7,615 bases of DNA from Acidimicrobiia bacterium. GTDB taxonomy: Bacteria > Actinomycetota > Acidimicrobiia > Spongiisociales > ZC4RG35. The stretch is taken from the NCBI GenBank assembly GCA_009377735.1, contig WHTL01000188.1, forward strand, positions 1 to 7,615, in the 5' to 3' direction. This document shows, piece by piece, positions 6,335 to 7,615 of this stretch (the first letter of the stretch is position 1; each line of letters begins with the position of its first letter). The position numbers and the translations under genes are program-made. The notes beneath the pieces were generated by a model. It had not been told where the DNA came from. It was given only the letters and a program-made list of their open reading frames with translations, and made no database searches.

Positions 6335-6807
6335 CAGCGCTCACCGGGATCGTACGAACCCGGCTCCCATTGATGGGTGGTGACCCCTATGGCATTCCAC
6401 GCCGTGATCGGCATCACCAGGCTGAGGAGGGCTGCCACCTCTTGTGGTGAGAACTCCTTCGACACCGCGGCGAAATCGTCATCGGGGACGTGGGTCTGGT
6501 TCATGGTGGCCACCGACTCGACGAAGGCGAGCGCAGCCCGCTCTTGGGCGGTGAGGTAGGGTGTCTCCCTCCATGCGTTGATCGCATAGAGACGCTCCTC
6601 GCTCTCCCCCACCACCATGGCGTCCTTGGAGTGCATATCGATGCAGTAGGCCCACCCGTTGATCTGGGAGACCCGGACACGGAGCAGCTCTCTCAGGCGA
6701 TGATCGATGTTGGCTTCGTCGAGAATGGCCGTGGCCGCCCCATCGAGTTGGCTGACGGCCCGACCCACCTTGGGGGCGAGACCGTCGAAGTCGAGTCGGA
6801 CTGGCAC
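6334..6807 (-). CDS. Carboxymuconolactone decarboxylase/AhpD-like protein with an altered CxxC
   Basis: This 157-residue protein has the usual length and motifs of the CMD/AhpD-like family: LRELLRVRVSQING (38-51), then AYCIDMHSKDA, RLYAINAWRETPYLTAQERAALAFVE and SPQEVAALLSLVMPITAWNAIGVT. In peroxidase-type members the active site reads CxYCxxxH. Here the first Cys is Trp52 (TGG, 6652-6654), while Cys55 and His59 remain. A two-cysteine redox cycle is therefore not possible, though a one-cysteine or non-redox role is. The start is GTG 6807; an in-frame TAG 33 nt upstream bars a much longer form, and no good ribosome site is visible. It overlaps the EamA remnant by 1 nt (TGATG). Confidence 0.85.
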   Translation of the reverse strand: MPVRLDFDGLAPKVGRAVSQLDGAATAILDEANIDHRLRELLRVRVSQINGWAYCIDMHSKDAMVVGESEERLYAINAWRETPYLTAQERAALAFVESVATMNQTHVPDDDFAAVSKEFSPQEVAALLSLVMPITAWNAIGVTTHQWEPGSYDPGER

Positions 6808-6966
6808 GGAGATGGTTTCTGTTGCATGCAGGGAAACCTATCCCGGGAGCGGCCCACAGGTAGATCCAATCGAATGGCAAAAACGCGGGCCACTTCAGGA
6901 TTGGATCTTCACATCGAGCAGACCGACCATCGGGTGCGGGCCGGACTGGAGGATGCCCCTCCGTGA
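6808..6966. other. Gene-free stretch upstream of the CMD-like gene
   Basis: No recognisable protein was seen in any frame. It presumably holds the promoter of the CMD/EamA unit on the minus strand, but I found no -35/-10 pair I would defend. It may contain further eroded sequence from the phosphatase gene. Confidence 0.35.
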
Positions 6967-7141
6967 GGCCGAGCACGGGCACTCCCGAGTCGGCAAAGGC
7001 GATGTAGACCGTCTCGACGGCACGCCTCAGATCAGAAGAAAAAACCGCCTCGAGAACGTCGGCGCGCCAGCGCTCTCCGAGTGACCATGCCTGAACGAGG
7101 CCTAGGCCCGGCGTCGCTGCGAGGCTGATCGGGTGGAGGAG
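6967..7141 (-). pseudogene. Histidine phosphatase (phosphoglycerate-mutase-like) remnant
   Basis: On the minus strand the translation QAWSLGERW, then LEAVFSSDLRRAVETVYIAFADSGVPV, is a clear match to the middle of histidine phosphatase family proteins (QAxxLGxR, VFSSDLxRAxxT). The N-terminal catalytic RHG/RHA motif is missing; the residues before it (HPISLAATPGLG) only loosely resemble the expected PLSxxG. After GVPV the expected RLRExxxG segment and the second catalytic His are also missing. The open frame continues to 6479 but the rest is antisense-like to the CMD gene. It appears to be a fragment cut on both sides. Confidence 0.6.
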
Positions 7142-7201
7142 CCGGTCTGTAGCGCCTCGCCAATTTTTCGTCAGGTGAGTTTCTCTGATTCGTTCTCGCA
7201 A

Positions 7202-7314
7202 CTAGTTGTCCGACTCTGGTTGCGTGCGGCTTTCACATGTTCTTCCTCGAACTGGGGGTGTACGCAAACGGCGCCCTGCAGCTCGCGTGAGATCAGGGTG
7301 TGAGGTAGAGGGCC
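7202..7314. other. Intergenic region before the toxin-antitoxin genes
   Basis: Nothing recognisable: no open frame with family features, no tRNA-like fold and no clear repeat. It separates the minus-strand remnants from the plus-strand toxin-antitoxin pair. Confidence 0.35.
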
Positions 7315-7344
7315 TTGTCAGGTCGATTGTCGCTACGGTAAGCT
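7315..7344 (+). promoter_or_regulatory. Promoter of the antitoxin-toxin operon (leaderless)
   Basis: TTGTCA (7315-7320) and TAAGCT (7339-7344) are spaced by 18 nt and match a housekeeping-type -35/-10. The -10 ends 6 nt before ATG 7351, so the transcript should begin at or next to the start codon. In keeping with this, there is no ribosome site upstream of the ATG. Confidence 0.6.
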
Positions 7345-7373
7345 ACTTGCATGGCGACTAGTACAGCGACAAT
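7326..7373. promoter_or_regulatory. Inverted repeat spanning promoter and start codon (candidate antitoxin operator)
   Basis: ATTGTCGCT (7326-7334) and AGCGACAAT (7365-7373) are perfect 9-bp inverted repeats with centres 39 nt apart. With one gap they extend outward (CGATTGTCGCT / AGCGACAATTCG). The arms bracket the -10 box and the ATG. Ribbon-helix-helix antitoxins usually repress their own operon by binding such palindromes. Confidence 0.5.
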
Positions 7374-7587
7374 TCGTGTCTCTAGCGAAACCCGTGATCT
7401 TCTCGCGGAGCACGCCGAGCGGCGAGGCTTGTCGTTAGCAGGATTCGTAACCGCGCTGGCACACCGTGTCGAGCGTGAGCAGCTCTTCGAGGCAGAGCGC
7501 GAGGCGGCCCGCCTCGATGCAACGAATTCAGAGGTTGCCAACGAGGAAAGTGATTGGGGCACTGTCCTCGATGACGGAATTGCCTGA
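7351..7587 (+). CDS. MazE-like ribbon-helix-helix antitoxin
   Basis: This 78-residue protein has a DNA-binding ribbon-helix-helix at its N-terminus: strand TATIRVS (5-11), helix SETRDLLAEHAERRG (12-26), and SLAGFVTALAHRVERE as the second helix. An acidic tail with SDWGTVLDDGIA is typical of the toxin-neutralising region of MazE-like antitoxins. It is expected to bind and inhibit the toxin and repress the operon. The ATG at 7351 is supported by the promoter 6 nt upstream and by the family start. It overlaps the toxin gene by 17 nt in a different frame, as is common for such pairs. Confidence 0.85.
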   Translation: MATSTATIRVSSETRDLLAEHAERRGLSLAGFVTALAHRVEREQLFEAEREAARLDATNSEVANEESDWGTVLDDGIA

Positions 7588-7615
7588 ACCACATCGCGGT
7601 GAAGTCTGGCTTGTG
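7571..7615 (+). CDS. MazF/PemK-like toxin (partial, cut by window end)
   Basis: From ATG 7571 the frame reads MTELPEPHRGEVWLV and runs off the window. RGEVWLV is the start signature of MazF/PemK mRNA interferases, in which it is followed by a D/F and then a GxExxxxRPxxV segment. It lies in the +1 frame relative to the antitoxin, whose stop (7585-7587) is inside this gene, implying translational coupling. Only 15 codons are visible, so activity and completeness cannot be judged. Confidence 0.75.
   Translation, partial: MTELPEPHRGEVWLV

Noticed and set aside
6840..6890. Possible promoter for the CMD/EamA unit (TTGGAT and TAGGTT, minus strand)
   Set aside because: The spacing is about 23 nt, too long for a standard promoter, and neither box is a strong match.
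6479..6966. Continuation of the minus-strand frame from the histidine phosphatase remnant, reading through the CMD gene
   Set aside because: After the GVPV residues it loses all family similarity and runs in the wrong frame over a well conserved CMD protein, so only the 6967-7141 part is meaningful.
1..7615. CRISPR arrays, tRNA or rRNA genes
   Set aside because: No regularly spaced direct repeats, cloverleaf-like segments or rRNA-like stretches were seen on either strand.

Overview
This is a GC-rich window. Its style points to a high-GC Gram-positive bacterium, most likely an actinobacterium, possibly Acidimicrobiia-like. The evidence is frequent GTG starts, promoters whose -10 box sits so close to the start codon that the mRNA would be leaderless, a large ATPase regulator of the LuxR (LAL) type, a DUF4242 protein and a secreted SLH protein of actinobacterial style. 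The lineage is inferred from style only; there is no rRNA or other marker.

Layout. The left edge (1-179) is C-rich and may hold the last codons of a transposase-like gene. Positions 180-751 (minus) hold a RibD/dihydrofolate-reductase-like gene broken by a frameshift in a C-run. Positions 752-961 have no gene but carry three strong palindromic structures resembling a dispersed REP/MITE-type repeat. From 6807 down to 962 nearly everything is on the minus strand. In transcription order these are a carboxymuconolactone decarboxylase/AhpD-like protein, an EamA transporter missing its middle, a 28-codon DHFR-like N-terminal stub, a MutM/Fpg glycosylase missing its catalytic N-terminus, a full-length LAL-type LuxR regulator with its own apparent leaderless start, a DUF4242 protein, a secreted SLH-domain protein overlapping it by ATGA, and a small basic protein. 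Positions 6808-7205 hold a histidine-phosphatase remnant. At the right edge, on the plus strand, a MazE-like antitoxin with a recognisable promoter and a candidate operator overlaps the start of a MazF-like toxin cut off by the window end.

Working picture. The window has two healthy units: regulator - DUF4242 - SLH protein, and the toxin-antitoxin pair. Between and beside them are many degraded or partly deleted genes: the frameshifted DHFR, the stub, fpg without its N-terminus, EamA without its middle, the phosphatase fragment, and a CMD protein missing one of its redox cysteines. This density of lesions, next to a palindromic repeat and a toxin-antitoxin module, suggests a decaying accessory region. 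I see no clearly new multi-gene system. The best candidates for novelty are the regulator/DUF4242/SLH unit and the DHFR-stub/truncated-fpg junction.
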